Shown: piece by piece, positions 45,005 through 53,501 of the stretch | Layout: each line of letters opens with the position of its first letter | Numbering within the stretch: the first letter of the stretch is position 1 | Assembly: GCA_016703945.1 (NCBI GenBank) | Contig: JADJBC010000005.1 | Location: forward strand, 301,369-365,368 | Origin: Candidatus Aalborgicola danicus | GTDB lineage: Bacteria; Pseudomonadota; Gammaproteobacteria; Burkholderiales; Burkholderiaceae_C | Direction of reading: 5' to 3' | DNA length: 64,000 nt | Translations under genes and position numbers: made by a program | The notes under the pieces: generated by a model | The model's input: the letters and a program-made list of their open reading frames with translations, nothing else | The model's database searches: none | What the model was told of the DNA's origin: nothing

Positions 45005-45339
45005 ATCGGGCGCACTTCAATCGTGCCGTAGACCGAGCTGGGGCAGCGCGCGGCCCATTGCAGTGCGGCGTCCAGGTCGGGCACGTCGATGACGTAGTAG
45101 CCGCCCAGCTGTTCCTGCGTGTCGGCATAGGGGCCGTTCAGCACTTCGGACTTGCCATTGCGTACCCGCACCGACGTTGCGTCGGTGACCGGGCGCAAGC
45201 GCTCGCCGGCCTGTAGCACGCCGGCCTTGACCAGGGCGTCGGTATAGGCGCCGTAGGCCTGCATAATGGCGCCCATCTCTGCGGGGGGCATGGCGTTCTC
45301 GGCGGTTTCACTGGCGTAGATCATCAACAGGTATTTCAT
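44992..45339 (-). CDS. YciI family (DGPF-domain) protein
   Basis: A 115-residue ferredoxin-like-fold protein. MKYLLMIYASETAEN opens the domain; VRNGKSEVLNGPYADTQEQLGGYYVIDV is the DGPF-type motif, here NGPYAD. Strong ribosome-binding site AAGGAG ahead of ATG 45339. Overlaps the ECF42-like sigma gene; such pairs are conserved and the YciI protein is thought to be a target or partner. Enzymatic function not established. Confidence 0.88.
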   Translation of the reverse strand: MKYLLMIYASETAENAMPPAEMGAIMQAYGAYTDALVKAGVLQAGERLRPVTDATSVRVRNGKSEVLNGPYADTQEQLGGYYVIDVPDLDAALQWAARCPSSVYGTIEVRPIWEM

Positions 45340-45433
45340 GGGAGCTCCTTCAATGCGGTTGCGATGTGGCACATGCCCCATCTCCACCATGACGTTTGAG
45401 TCTTGCAGATTTCGACAAGCAGGGCAAAAATAT

Positions 45434-46618
45434 TTACGCGAGGCCTATCGCCGCACGTTTCACCACGTGATTCAGAGGTTTCAGACCAAACAAAGGGCGC
45501 AGCCACGGCGAGCGCACGATCAGGCCTGAAGTCAGTATCCAGCATCCCAGTACGGTGCCCACCCCCACGAGCAGGGGCTCTGCCACCGCCCCGACGTGCA
45601 GCGGTACCAGCCAGTAGGCCAGCACCACGGTCAGGCTTTGGTGCAGGATGTACCAGGGGTAGACCGATTCAGTCGCCCGGGGCAGCCAGCGGAAAGGCCG
45701 GTTCAACAGGGCGTAGCTCCAGCCCAGAATGGTGCACAGCGTGGCCCAGACGTAGAGGTTGCGCAGCGTCCAGATCAGCCACTGGGTTGCGGTGGAGACC
45801 TCTTCATTGGACTTGAACTGCAGCACCAGGGCCAGGTAGATGGCACCCAGGCCCAGGGCCAGGCCCAGCGCCGGTTTGCGCAGGCGCAGCAGCTCGGCCC
45901 ACAGCGCGTCCGAGCGGGCCAGGCACCAGCCATATACAAAGATGGTGAAGTACATGGCGTGCATGTACCAGTCGTGGATCAGATCGTTGGTGCCGGGGAA
46001 GTGCGGCTGCAGCGCCACGGTGTACAGCAGCAGGGGCAGCGCGGGCAGCAGCAACAACCGTGCGCCGCGCAGGCCCGTGAATGCCGCCTGCAGGCGCTGG
46101 CCGGCACGGCTTGCCAGCGCGGGTTGCAGCAGCGCCAGCAGCAGGGTGTAGCACCACAGGTAGGCCAGGTACCACAGGTGGTTCCAGGTGTAGCCGTGTT
46201 GCCAGCCGGCGAAGGCGTGCTCGGGCCAGGGGGCGGCGGTGTAATAGCGAGCCAGAAAGGCCACAAAGCCCGGCTGCACCACGCCGTTGGTCACGCCCTC
46301 GGCATAGGGCTGGATCGGTACCACGACCACGATGCCAAACGTCAGCGGCAGCAGCAGGCGCCAGTTGCGCTGGCGCAAAAAGTCGCCAATGCGGGAAGTG
46401 TTTTGCATCAGAAAGGCGGTGGAGATGCCGGAGATCAAAAAGATCAGGTCCATGCGCCAGCGGTTCAGCATCAGCATCGGGATTTGCAAGGCCTCGGACA
46501 GGTAGCTGCTTTTGACATGCCAACCCCATTCGGTCACATACAGCATGGACAGGTGGTACAGGATCAGCAGGCCAAAGGCCAGGGCGCGCAGGGCGTCGAT
46601 ATCGTGGCGGCGGTTCAT
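45434..46618 (-). CDS. Acyltransferase 3 family membrane protein
   Basis: A 394-residue inner-membrane protein with about ten helices. RRHDIDALRALAFGLLILYH carries the conserved R/H-x10-H of acyltransferase 3, and RWRMDLIFLISGISTAFLMQ the second motif. Family members transfer acetyl or succinyl groups to glycans such as O-antigen or periplasmic glucans (OpgC-like). ATG 46618 matches the family start (MNRRHDIDALRAL). It is divergent from the LytTR regulator at 46780, which probably controls it. Confidence 0.88.
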   Translation of the reverse strand: MNRRHDIDALRALAFGLLILYHLSMLYVTEWGWHVKSSYLSEALQIPMLMLNRWRMDLIFLISGISTAFLMQNTSRIGDFLRQRNWRLLLPLTFGIVVVVPIQPYAEGVTNGVVQPGFVAFLARYYTAAPWPEHAFAGWQHGYTWNHLWYLAYLWCYTLLLALLQPALASRAGQRLQAAFTGLRGARLLLLPALPLLLYTVALQPHFPGTNDLIHDWYMHAMYFTIFVYGWCLARSDALWAELLRLRKPALGLALGLGAIYLALVLQFKSNEEVSTATQWLIWTLRNLYVWATLCTILGWSYALLNRPFRWLPRATESVYPWYILHQSLTVVLAYWLVPLHVGAVAEPLLVGVGTVLGCWILTSGLIVRSPWLRPLFGLKPLNHVVKRAAIGLA

Positions 46619-46779
46619 GGCTGGTAGTTCGCATAGGGGTTGAAAAGGGCGCCAGATTAGGTGCAGGCAGGCCCCGGCGGGGCCAAATGTGACGGTTTGG
46701 GGGCCTGCAGGGACCAGTGGCGGGTGGTTGGGGACGAATTTCGGCGCCGGCAAGGCCCGGCATCGCTACCATCGCCCGC

Positions 46780-47679
46780 ATGGCAAACGATTCAATTCCC
46801 CCATCCCCGGACGCCCAGGCCTGGCTGGCGCGTTACCGGCTTTGGCAGCATGTGGTCGAACCCGCGTTGTGGATCCTGCTGTTTTGCGGCCAGGCCACGC
46901 TGAACAGCCTGACCGTGTCGCTGGACATCAGCCGCATCGGCCTGGGTTTCGCGCGCTGGGAGCCGGTGGTGTGGGAGTGGAGCAGCAACCTGGTGCTGCT
47001 GGCGCTGGTGCCTGCCGTGGTCGCGTTCGAGCGACGCTTCGGTTTGCAATGGGATTGCTGGCGGGCCAAACTGCGCTGGCATGTGCTGGCCAGCGTGGTC
47101 TTCAGCCTGGTCCATGTGCTGGCCATGGTGGGCCTGCGCAAACTGGCCTATGCCAGCCAGGGTGCGGAGTACGGGTTTGGCAACTGGCCGCTGGAACTGT
47201 TCTACGAGTATTTAAAAGACGCCCGCAGCTACGGCTCCATATTGATATTAGTGGCCCTGTACCGCCTGCTGCTGCTGCGCCTGCAGGGCGAGGCCAGCCT
47301 GCTGGATGCGCCGGATGACGGCCCGCCGGTGGAGTCGGTCGAACGACCCGAGCGCTTTCTGGTGCGCAAGTTGGGCAAGGAATACCTGCTGCCCGCGGCC
47401 GAGGTGGAGTGGCTGCAGGCCTGGGGCAACTACGTCAATCTGCGGGTGCGCGCCCACGACTACCCGCTGCGCGCCACCATGGCGTCCATCGAGGCCCGGC
47501 TGGACCCGGCGCGCTTTGTGAGGGTACACCGCAGCTATATCGTCAATCTGGACTACGTGCAGGAGATCGAGCCGCTGGACTCGGGTGACGCACGCGCCCG
47601 CATGCGGGACGGCGGCCAGGTGCCGGTGAGCCGGCGCTACCGCGACAGTTTGCGCCGGGTCGCGGAGACGGGTAGTTAG
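46780..47679 (+). CDS. Membrane-anchored LytTR family transcriptional regulator
   Basis: A 299-residue protein with four hydrophobic helices in the N-terminal 190 residues (VEPALWILLFCGQATLNSL, NLVLLALVPAVVAF, LASVVFSLVHVLAMVGL, SILILVALYRLLLLRL). A C-terminal LytTR DNA-binding domain follows (FLVRKLGKEYLLPAAEVEWL, FVRVHRSYIVNLDYVQEIEP). There is no receiver domain, so the membrane part is the likely sensor. It is divergent from the acyltransferase, 161 bp away; similar pairs occur in other gammaproteobacteria and betaproteobacteria. ATG 46780. Confidence 0.87.
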   Translation: MANDSIPPSPDAQAWLARYRLWQHVVEPALWILLFCGQATLNSLTVSLDISRIGLGFARWEPVVWEWSSNLVLLALVPAVVAFERRFGLQWDCWRAKLRWHVLASVVFSLVHVLAMVGLRKLAYASQGAEYGFGNWPLELFYEYLKDARSYGSILILVALYRLLLLRLQGEASLLDAPDDGPPVESVERPERFLVRKLGKEYLLPAAEVEWLQAWGNYVNLRVRAHDYPLRATMASIEARLDPARFVRVHRSYIVNLDYVQEIEPLDSGDARARMRDGGQVPVSRRYRDSLRRVAETGS

Positions 47680-47730
47680 AGTAAGGAATGTTTTATGGGC
47701 GGTGTTTCACCCGAGAGTCGGGAGAAAAAA

Positions 47731-47788
47731 GTGCCTCTTGCCCTCGTAAATGCTATGTTGTTTGCTATCAATAGCATAGTATTTATTG
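47731..47788 (-). repeat. Dispersed palindromic repeat, copy H
   Basis: Minus-strand reading: GCTATTGATAGC, then CATAGCATTTACGAGGGC and AAGAGGC. Located in the 252 bp gap between the LytTR gene and the convergent TerB-like gene. Confidence 0.7.
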
Positions 47789-47931
47789 TGGCAATCCGGG
47801 GCAGCCGATTGGATGCAGCCCAGCATTGCACTATCGCCCCGGCCCTTGGCCGGGCGTACCCGGCGATCACCCGGATGAGATAGGTGCGCGGGCAGGTTGG
47901 CGGGTTGCCACATTAACGTGAGTCCACGCCG

Positions 47932-48342
47932 TCACCGAGTCGAACGAAGCATGTGGCGACGAATCCCCCAGTGTTCCGCTGCTGCAACCAGAACGATGGA
48001 TTCTCCCGCTGCAACATGCCCATCAACCTCGGCAAGCTTGATACACACATCGAGGACGCTGCGCCTGAGGGTGGGGTCGTCGATTTCCCGCATGAATTCT
48101 GACAGCGTGTACTCGTCCACCGGGCAGTTGTCGGCCCAGGCCAGCTGCTTGCTGGACAACAAGTCTTCGCAAAAAGTATCGAGTACGGCGTGCAACGCAT
48201 CGCGGCTCAGTCCGAGCTGTTCGTGCACCGCCAACTCATCGAGCAGTTCAAACTCAGTCTTGTCCGCTTCACCGTCTGCAACAATGGTCAAGGCGATGAT
48301 TCTTGCAGCGGCCTGGGGACTGTTTTGGGCATATTTGCGCAT
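47932..48342 (-). CDS. TerB family (tellurite-resistance-like) protein
   Basis: A 136-residue all-helical protein. ARIIALTIVADGEADKTEFELLDEL and DVCIKLAEVDGHVAAGESIVL are the paired acidic metal-binding motifs of the TerB/DjlA-N fold. It is probably a cytoplasmic metal-binding adaptor; the name does not imply tellurite resistance. AAGGAAA precedes ATG 48342. Last gene of the HPF-BI1-zinc ribbon-SbtA-TerB operon on the minus strand, 37 bp after SbtA. Confidence 0.8.
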   Translation of the reverse strand: MRKYAQNSPQAAARIIALTIVADGEADKTEFELLDELAVHEQLGLSRDALHAVLDTFCEDLLSSKQLAWADNCPVDEYTLSEFMREIDDPTLRRSVLDVCIKLAEVDGHVAAGESIVLVAAAEHWGIRRHMLRSTR

Positions 48343-48379
48343 TTCAATTTCCTTTTTTAACGGGTAAGGGTCGTCGTCT

Positions 48380-49357
48380 TCACAGCCAAAGTTGTGCCGC
48401 ATATACATAGAGCGGTATGCCGACCAAAATATTGAACGGGAAGGTAAGACCCAGCGACATGCCGAAGTACAGCGAGGGGTGGGCTTCCGGAATGGCATGG
48501 CGTATGACTGCGGGCACGGCGATGTAGGACGCGCTGGCCGCCAGCACCATCAGCAGTGCCACATTGCCGTGTGTCATTCCCAGTGCCCAACCCAAACCAA
48601 GCGCTATACCCGCATGTACCAGCGGCCCTGCAATTGCGTACACCAGCAGCCAACCCGAGTGGCCTCGCAAGTTGCCCATATTTCGCGCGGCCAGCAGACC
48701 CATATCCAGCAAAAAGAAGGCCAACATGCCCTTGAACAGGTCCACGGAAAACGGCTTCATGGCAGCCTGGCCCGCGTCGCCGGTCAACACTCCGATGAGC
48801 ATGGCCCCCAGGAGCAGCAGTTGTGCGCCATCGGTCAATGCTTCGTGCAGGATGCGCCCTAGCGGCGGATTGGCTCCTGCTGCTGCGCCGGGTTGAACTG
48901 TTGCCGCTGCTTTTTGGCGCGCGTGGTTGGCTAATACCACCGCCAGCACGATAGCGGGGGACTCCATCAGTGCCATGGCTGCTGCCATGTGTCCACCGAA
49001 GGCAATGCCGTGGGTGTCGAGGTATTGCACCGCAGTGATGAAGGTGACAGCGCTGACCGACCCGTAAGTGGCTGCAATGGCGGCCGAGTCAAAGCCATTG
49101 AGGAATCGTCGCAACACCAGGTAGCCAAGCATGGGCACAAGGGTGGCCATGCCCAGTGCAGCCCCCAGACTCACCAACACCTCACCTGTCATTCCCGACT
49201 GGGCCAAGGCAAAGCCGCCCTTGAGGCCCAAAGCCATCAGCAGATACAGCGACAGAAATCGCGAGATCTGGGGCGGAATTTCCAGGTTGGACTTCAGCGA
49301 CCCCGCCAGGATGCCAAACACAAAAAACAATATTGCGGGGTCGGAGAAGTTTTGCAT
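48380..49357 (-). CDS. sbtA: Sodium-dependent bicarbonate transporter family permease (SbtA-like)
   Basis: A 325-residue membrane protein with ten helices in two inverted halves. LKSNLEIPPQISRFLSLYLL, GLKGGFALAQSG, YGSVSAVTFITAVQYLD and ASASYIAVPAVIRHAIPEA are SbtA signatures around the Na+/HCO3- site. Cyanobacterial SbtA imports bicarbonate with Na+; in heterotrophs the substrate is less certain. No SbtB (PII-like) gene is adjacent. It lies 15 bp after the zinc-ribbon gene, and a NhaR-type sodium-responsive regulator is divergent from the operon. Confidence 0.85.
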   Translation of the reverse strand: MQNFSDPAILFFVFGILAGSLKSNLEIPPQISRFLSLYLLMALGLKGGFALAQSGMTGEVLVSLGAALGMATLVPMLGYLVLRRFLNGFDSAAIAATYGSVSAVTFITAVQYLDTHGIAFGGHMAAAMALMESPAIVLAVVLANHARQKAAATVQPGAAAGANPPLGRILHEALTDGAQLLLLGAMLIGVLTGDAGQAAMKPFSVDLFKGMLAFFLLDMGLLAARNMGNLRGHSGWLLVYAIAGPLVHAGIALGLGWALGMTHGNVALLMVLAASASYIAVPAVIRHAIPEAHPSLYFGMSLGLTFPFNILVGIPLYVYAAQLWL

Positions 49358-49372
49358 CGGGGCAGGTGAAAG

Positions 49373-49651
49373 TCAGTCAAACATCTCGTTCAGCCACGAT
49401 TTTTTGCGGTTCCGGTGGTAGCCCTGTCCACTGCGGTAGTCGGAGTCTTCAAAGTCAGGCTGCTTGCGGTTCTGCGCAGCAGATGCAGCTGGTGCGGGCG
49501 GCGGCGCCGACATCGCAGCGGAACGTTCCAGCAGTTTGTCCAGTTCGCCGCGGTCGAGCCAGATTCCGCGGCACGCGGGGCAGTAGTCAATTTCGACACC
49601 CTGGCGATCAGACATGACCAGGGTGGAGTCGGGGCAGTTAGGGCATTTCAT
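49373..49651 (-). CDS. Zinc-ribbon (zf-TFIIB) protein
   Basis: A 92-residue protein. The N-terminal zinc ribbon is MKCPNCPDSTLVMSD with YCPACRGIWLDRGELDKLL, the CxxC-CxxC pattern of zf-TFIIB proteins. The Pro/Ala linker and basic tail (HRNRKKSWLNEMFD) end with the conserved small C-terminal motif. Function unknown; often linked with membrane stress operons. It lies 21 bp after BI-1 and 15 bp before sbtA. Confidence 0.85.
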   Translation of the reverse strand: MKCPNCPDSTLVMSDRQGVEIDYCPACRGIWLDRGELDKLLERSAAMSAPPPAPAASAAQNRKQPDFEDSDYRSGQGYHRNRKKSWLNEMFD

Positions 49652-49672
49652 GGTGATTGCTTTCCAGTAACG

Positions 49673-50392
49673 TTAGTCGCTCGATCCGCCCAACCCAAAC
49701 AGGCTCAACAGGCTGGTGAACAAATTGAACACCGACACATACAGGCTCACGGTCGCCATCACGTAATTGGTCTCGCCCCCGTTCACGCTACGGCTGGTCT
49801 CAAACAGAATCAGCCCTGCAGACAACAGGGCCACCATGGCCGCCACCGCCAGACCCAAGGCCGGCATTTGAAAAAACATCGCGGCAATGCCCGCTAACAG
49901 CGCAATCACCATGCCCACGAACAAAAAGCCGCCCATGAAGCTGAAGTCGCGTCGGGTCAGCAGCACGTAGCTGGAGAGTGCCAGAAAGGTCGCACCGGTT
50001 GCGCCCAAGGCCAGGGTGACAGTTTGTGCTCCACCGGGCAAGGCCAGAGAGTGTGTGAGCAGCGGCCCCAGGGTGTAACCCATGAAGCCGGTCAGGGCAA
50101 AGACGGCTGGCAAGGCCCAGCCGCTGTTTTGTAGCTTGAACACGGCGAACAGCAAGCCAAAGTAGCCCACCAGCGTCAGCACCAGGCCCGGCGCAGGCAG
50201 TTGCAGCGTCAGCGTGGCAACGGCCACCCCGGCACTGAACAGCAGCGTCATGGCCAGCAACGCATAGGTGTTGCGCAAGACCCGTTTGACGTCGGCCGAG
50301 TGCAATTCGCCGGGAGAAGCCGAACTGTCCGAGAAGTGGTTGGGGGACTGACCTGCGGTGCGGTCGGTCTGGGGTGAGAAGGTGTTGTTCAT
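49673..50392 (-). CDS. Bax inhibitor-1/YccA family membrane protein
   Basis: A 239-residue protein with seven helices. VLRNTYALLAMTLLFSAGVAV opens the family domain, and FETSRSVNGGETNYVMATVSLYVSVFNLF closes it with the conserved Asn/Tyr and C-terminal signature. YccA inhibits the FtsH protease; other BI-1 proteins leak Ca2+ or H+. Which applies here is unknown. Second gene of the operon, 27 bp after HPF. Confidence 0.9.
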   Translation of the reverse strand: MNNTFSPQTDRTAGQSPNHFSDSSASPGELHSADVKRVLRNTYALLAMTLLFSAGVAVATLTLQLPAPGLVLTLVGYFGLLFAVFKLQNSGWALPAVFALTGFMGYTLGPLLTHSLALPGGAQTVTLALGATGATFLALSSYVLLTRRDFSFMGGFLFVGMVIALLAGIAAMFFQMPALGLAVAAMVALLSAGLILFETSRSVNGGETNYVMATVSLYVSVFNLFTSLLSLFGLGGSSD

Positions 50393-50419
50393 GGCGATTT
50401 CCTCAAGGATTTAAAAGTG

Positions 50420-50761
50420 TTAGCTGTCCAGGGCAAGTTTTGCCGTGCGGTCTCGCGTTGGTTTTTGGTTGCGCTGCAGGCTGCGCGTTAGCACCCGGGT
50501 TGCGCGACCCAGTGAACGGTCCAGCGCGGTACGCCAGTCGCGGGCCAACGAGGCAATGACCACTGTGCCAGCGGCATCGGTGCTCAGTTCGACCTGGCAG
50601 CGTTTGTCTATGCCACCGCGCGGGCCGTTCACGTCGGAGAACTGCACTTTGGCGCGCGGCACCATTGCGGTCAGGCGGCGCAGCGCAAAGCGGACGCGCT
50701 CCACAGACAAGTCGCGCATTTGGGCGCCATCGGCATCGCGGGATTCAAAAATGACTTGCAT
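50420..50761 (-). CDS. HPF/RaiA family ribosome-associated protein
   Basis: A 113-residue protein related to hibernation-promoting factor. MQVIFESRDADG, VRFALRRLTAMVPRAKVQFSDVNGPRGG and CQVELSTDAAGTVVIASLARDWRTALDRSL follow the S30AE beta-alpha fold, with a basic C-terminus for ribosome binding. It probably inactivates ribosomes under stress. First gene of the five-gene minus-strand operon and divergent from nhaR. Confidence 0.82.
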   Translation of the reverse strand: MQVIFESRDADGAQMRDLSVERVRFALRRLTAMVPRAKVQFSDVNGPRGGIDKRCQVELSTDAAGTVVIASLARDWRTALDRSLGRATRVLTRSLQRNQKPTRDRTAKLALDS

Positions 50762-50861
50762 CGAATTTTCTCCAGTGGGTTGATTGAAGGTTGAGAATAG
50801 GCGTCAACAGATTGTTGAAAAAGCAGATAATTTCGCATCATTAATCTCAAAAAAACTGAAT

Positions 50862-51746
50862 ATGAGCACCTCTTTCAACTACAAGCACCTGTACTACTTT
50901 TGGGTTGTGGCTAAAGAGGGTGGTATCTCCCGCGCGGCAGAAAAGCTGGACATGGCGGTGCAAACCGTCAGCGCACAGGTGCGTGAGCTGGAGCGATCTT
51001 TGGGTTATGCCTTGCTGAAACCCGCTGGGCGCGGTCTGGTGCTCACCGCTGCGGGCCTGGCGGCCATGCAGCAAGCGGACCAGATTTTTCAGTTGGGTGA
51101 AGACCTGCCAGCGCGGGTACGCGATGCGGTGAGCACCCCTGCCGTGCGGCTGGCAGTGGGTATTTGTGATGGTCTGCCCAAGTTGGTCGTGCATCGGCTC
51201 ATTCAGCCGGTCATGGCCGAGCCCCACTTAAGACTGCTGTGCCACGAGGGAAATTTGGACGACTTGCTGGGTGACCTGGCCTTGCACCGGCTCGATGTGG
51301 TGTTGTCTGACCGTCCGGCACCGGTCAACCCCAACATCAAGCTCTACAGCCACAACCTGGGGTCTTCAACCATTGGCTGGTACGGCAACGCTGCGATGCT
51401 GAAGGATGCAGGCAAAGACTTCCCACAAAGTTTGGCCGACGTACCCATGTTATTGCCAACCCCGCACACTGCCGTGCGCGATCGACTGGACCAGTGGTTC
51501 GAGCAGCGCGCCATTCGACCAAGGATAGTGGGCGAGTTTGCCGACAGCGCATTGCTCAAAACCTTTGGTGCCAGTGGCATGGGTGTGTTTCCAGCAGCGG
51601 AGTGGGTGCACGACGATTTGCTGGCGCACTATGCCGTTCAGCGCGTAGGCCCGTGCGAAGGTGTTAGCGAGCAATTCTTTGCCATTGGGACCGAGAAGAA
51701 AGTGCAGCACCCGCTGGTGCAGCGCTTGCTGCAGCCGGCGCTGTAA
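50862..51746 (+). CDS. nhaR: LysR family regulator NhaR
   Basis: A 294-residue LysR protein. FNYKHLYYFWVVAKEGGISRAAEKLDMAVQTVSAQVRELER is the NhaR-type helix-turn-helix, and LLKPAGRGLVLTAAG completes it; the effector domain follows from about residue 90. NhaR activates genes in response to Na+. It is divergent from the HPF-BI1-zinc ribbon-SbtA-TerB operon across 100 bp, so it is the probable regulator. ATG 50862 is chosen for the family start; the frame opens at 50784. Confidence 0.9.
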   Translation: MSTSFNYKHLYYFWVVAKEGGISRAAEKLDMAVQTVSAQVRELERSLGYALLKPAGRGLVLTAAGLAAMQQADQIFQLGEDLPARVRDAVSTPAVRLAVGICDGLPKLVVHRLIQPVMAEPHLRLLCHEGNLDDLLGDLALHRLDVVLSDRPAPVNPNIKLYSHNLGSSTIGWYGNAAMLKDAGKDFPQSLADVPMLLPTPHTAVRDRLDQWFEQRAIRPRIVGEFADSALLKTFGASGMGVFPAAEWVHDDLLAHYAVQRVGPCEGVSEQFFAIGTEKKVQHPLVQRLLQPAL

Positions 51747-51771
51747 TACGGCGCAGGGCCGGGATGTCAAC

Positions 51772-52223
51772 TTACAAGGATGCTTTTTTCGGGCGCAAGC
51801 GGCCTGCCAATTTCAGCCCGTCACGCATGTTTTTGGATAGCATCCAAAAGTTGATGGCCCCGGCTACCAGTTCCACCACTTGAACTGCGTAAAAGCTCGT
51901 ATCGAACACGCCCGCCTGGGCCTTGGCGTGCAGGTAAAAAGCCGACGGCAAGAGAATCAACAAACCATTGAGCGCGATAAAAGGCATGCGTTTCTTTTTG
52001 GACTCAAGCAACCGGCCAGAGCGACCCTTGGCAAGCGCGAAGCCGCTGCCTCCGGTTGCCACCATCGCGGGTATGAGAATCCACATCGCCTGCAGGATGA
52101 TGCCTTTGACCGTGACGATTGCCGCCGGTGACAAAAACAGCTCGGAGAAGAGTGTCGAGGTCAAAAGCTCAAGATACAGAGCATGGCAATGCTGCCAAAA
52201 ATTGCGTGGGCGCGTGATTTCAT
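51772..52223 (-). CDS. Small membrane protein coupled to a MarR regulator (frame broken by one base)
   Basis: About 150 residues after correction, four hydrophobic helices: HAIFGSIAMLCILSFLTST, then VKGIILQAMWILIPAMVATG, MPFIALNGLLILLPSAFYL and VQVVELVAGAINFWML. One A is missing in the run at 52163-52166 (plus strand); the shift separates the first 19 residues from the rest. ATG 52223 overlaps the MarR stop (ATGA), so the two are coupled. No known function; the MarR protein may respond to a compound handled by it. Confidence 0.7.
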
Positions 52224-52717
52224 TTTTTGGTACCTTGGTTTTTACGAGTGGTGCGTTTGGGCGTTGCGGGTATGCGTATCTTTTCCAGTTGCACAACAAG
52301 CTGCTCCAGCACGCCAAGCGCACTTGCGATATCCGCATCGCCGATGGCGCTCCGTAACACTTCGACGCGCTGCGCCCATGCAGACGAAATGGCGGCATAG
52401 GTGGCTTTGCCCTCTGGACTCAGCGTGTAGACCGCCGCACGGGCGTCCAGCGGGTTGTCATGCGGAGTCAGCAGCCCTTGATCGACCAACAGGTTGATTT
52501 GCTTTGTCGCAGCCTGGCGGGTTAAACCCATGATGCGGGCGATGCCAGAGGCGGAAGGGGGTGAATCGGAAAGTTCTACGGCCCCTAAAATTTTCCACTT
52601 GGCACTGGTCATTCCCCACTGCAAGGTCAAAGCGTCGCCAACGCTGGAGAGGCTCTGCTGTGCCCGAAACACGTGCAGCGCCAATTGTGAAATGGGATCG
52701 AGAAGTTCTTGGCCCAT
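52220..52717 (-). CDS. MarR family transcriptional regulator
   Basis: A 165-residue MarR protein. SASGIARIMGLTRQAATKQINLLVDQGLL is the recognition region and NPLDARAAVYTLSPEGKATY the wing with its DARA motif. ATG 52717 is preferred; the frame opens at 52774 inside the operator. It is followed without gap by the small membrane protein. Two inverted repeats in its promoter suggest autoregulation. Confidence 0.88.
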   Translation of the reverse strand: MGQELLDPISQLALHVFRAQQSLSSVGDALTLQWGMTSAKWKILGAVELSDSPPSASGIARIMGLTRQAATKQINLLVDQGLLTPHDNPLDARAAVYTLSPEGKATYAAISSAWAQRVEVLRSAIGDADIASALGVLEQLVVQLEKIRIPATPKRTTRKNQGTKK

Positions 52718-52727
52718 GATGGTAAAT

Positions 52728-52774
52728 ATTGACAACTGGGTGTCAATTATTTCAGTTTGACAACCTGTTGTCAA
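52728..52774 (-). promoter_or_regulatory. Autoregulatory promoter with two MarR operators
   Basis: Minus-strand promoter TTGACA (52774-52769), spacer 17, AATAAT (52751-52746). TTGACAAC-CT-GTTGTCAA (52757-52774) is a perfect inverted repeat over the -35. ATTGACA-N6-TGTCAAT (52728-52747) covers the -10 and start. The direct repeat of TTGACAAC is 28 bp apart. Confidence 0.7.
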
Positions 52775-52846
52775 TAACGCGGTTTTTAGCGCGGCTTTTT
52801 TGACCTCTGGCCCTCGCCGAATGTGCGTAAGCTATTCTTTCAGGAG

Positions 52847-53383
52847 CAAAGAGTTTCCACCGGCACCACACCCGGCGAGGCGAGCATCGGCAGGCGTTAT
52901 CGCGGGAGCAGATGCGGGGGGTGGCCTACCAGCACAGCGGCTTCTCGGTCGATGCGGGGGTCTGCATCGAATCACACGACCGCGCTGGCCTGGAGCGGCT
53001 GCTGCGCTATTGCGCGCGTCCACCCTTTTCCATGGAACGCCTGCGTACAGAGGGTGTTGCGCTGGTGTACCGCTGTGCCAAAACGCACACCGCCCCTCGC
53101 CGCTGGGCAATGCAATTTCACCCACGCCCGAACCCGCACCGACCAAGCGCCCGAGAAGATCCTGCACCACATCGGTGTCGACTCCGAGCCCCCGCACGTA
53201 GCACCGGCGAGCGGGCCGCCGCTGTGGGAGGACTGTGATGCGCAAACGGTTGAGGGTGTTGCGGTCGAGCCGGACTGGGATCTGGCGGCGCAAGCGACAC
53301 CCGGCTTTGAGGTCGATCAGCGCATCAGTTGGGTGGTGAACCTGGTACCTGGCCTGGTAAATCGGGCGTTTCACACGGATTGA
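52847..53383 (+). pseudogene. IS91-family transposase remnant (3' part)
   Basis: Frame segments of an IS91/ISCR-type transposase. GFSVDAGVCIESHDRAGLERLLRYCARPPFSMERL (52936-53040) is the conserved core region, then after at least one frameshift EKILHHIGVDSEPPHV and GPPLWEDCDAQ, ending VEPDWDLAAQATPGFEVDQRISW near 53340 and a stop at 53381-53383. The N-terminal third, including the catalytic tyrosines, is missing. It points toward the sulfatase genes and marks the left edge of an accessory region. Confidence 0.75.
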
Positions 53384-53501
53384 GGGCGCTTTCAAGGTGC
53401 GATACTTGGCCCCGTGTGATTGAAATGCCTATCCGTAAACTCGAATCGGCTTGCGAATCGGACAATTGGCCGCGCGGTGATCGTGGGGCCGTGCCCGATC
53501 C

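Noticed and set aside
52847..53383. Active insertion sequence
   Set aside because: The catalytic N-terminal part is missing and the frame is broken, so this is a relic.
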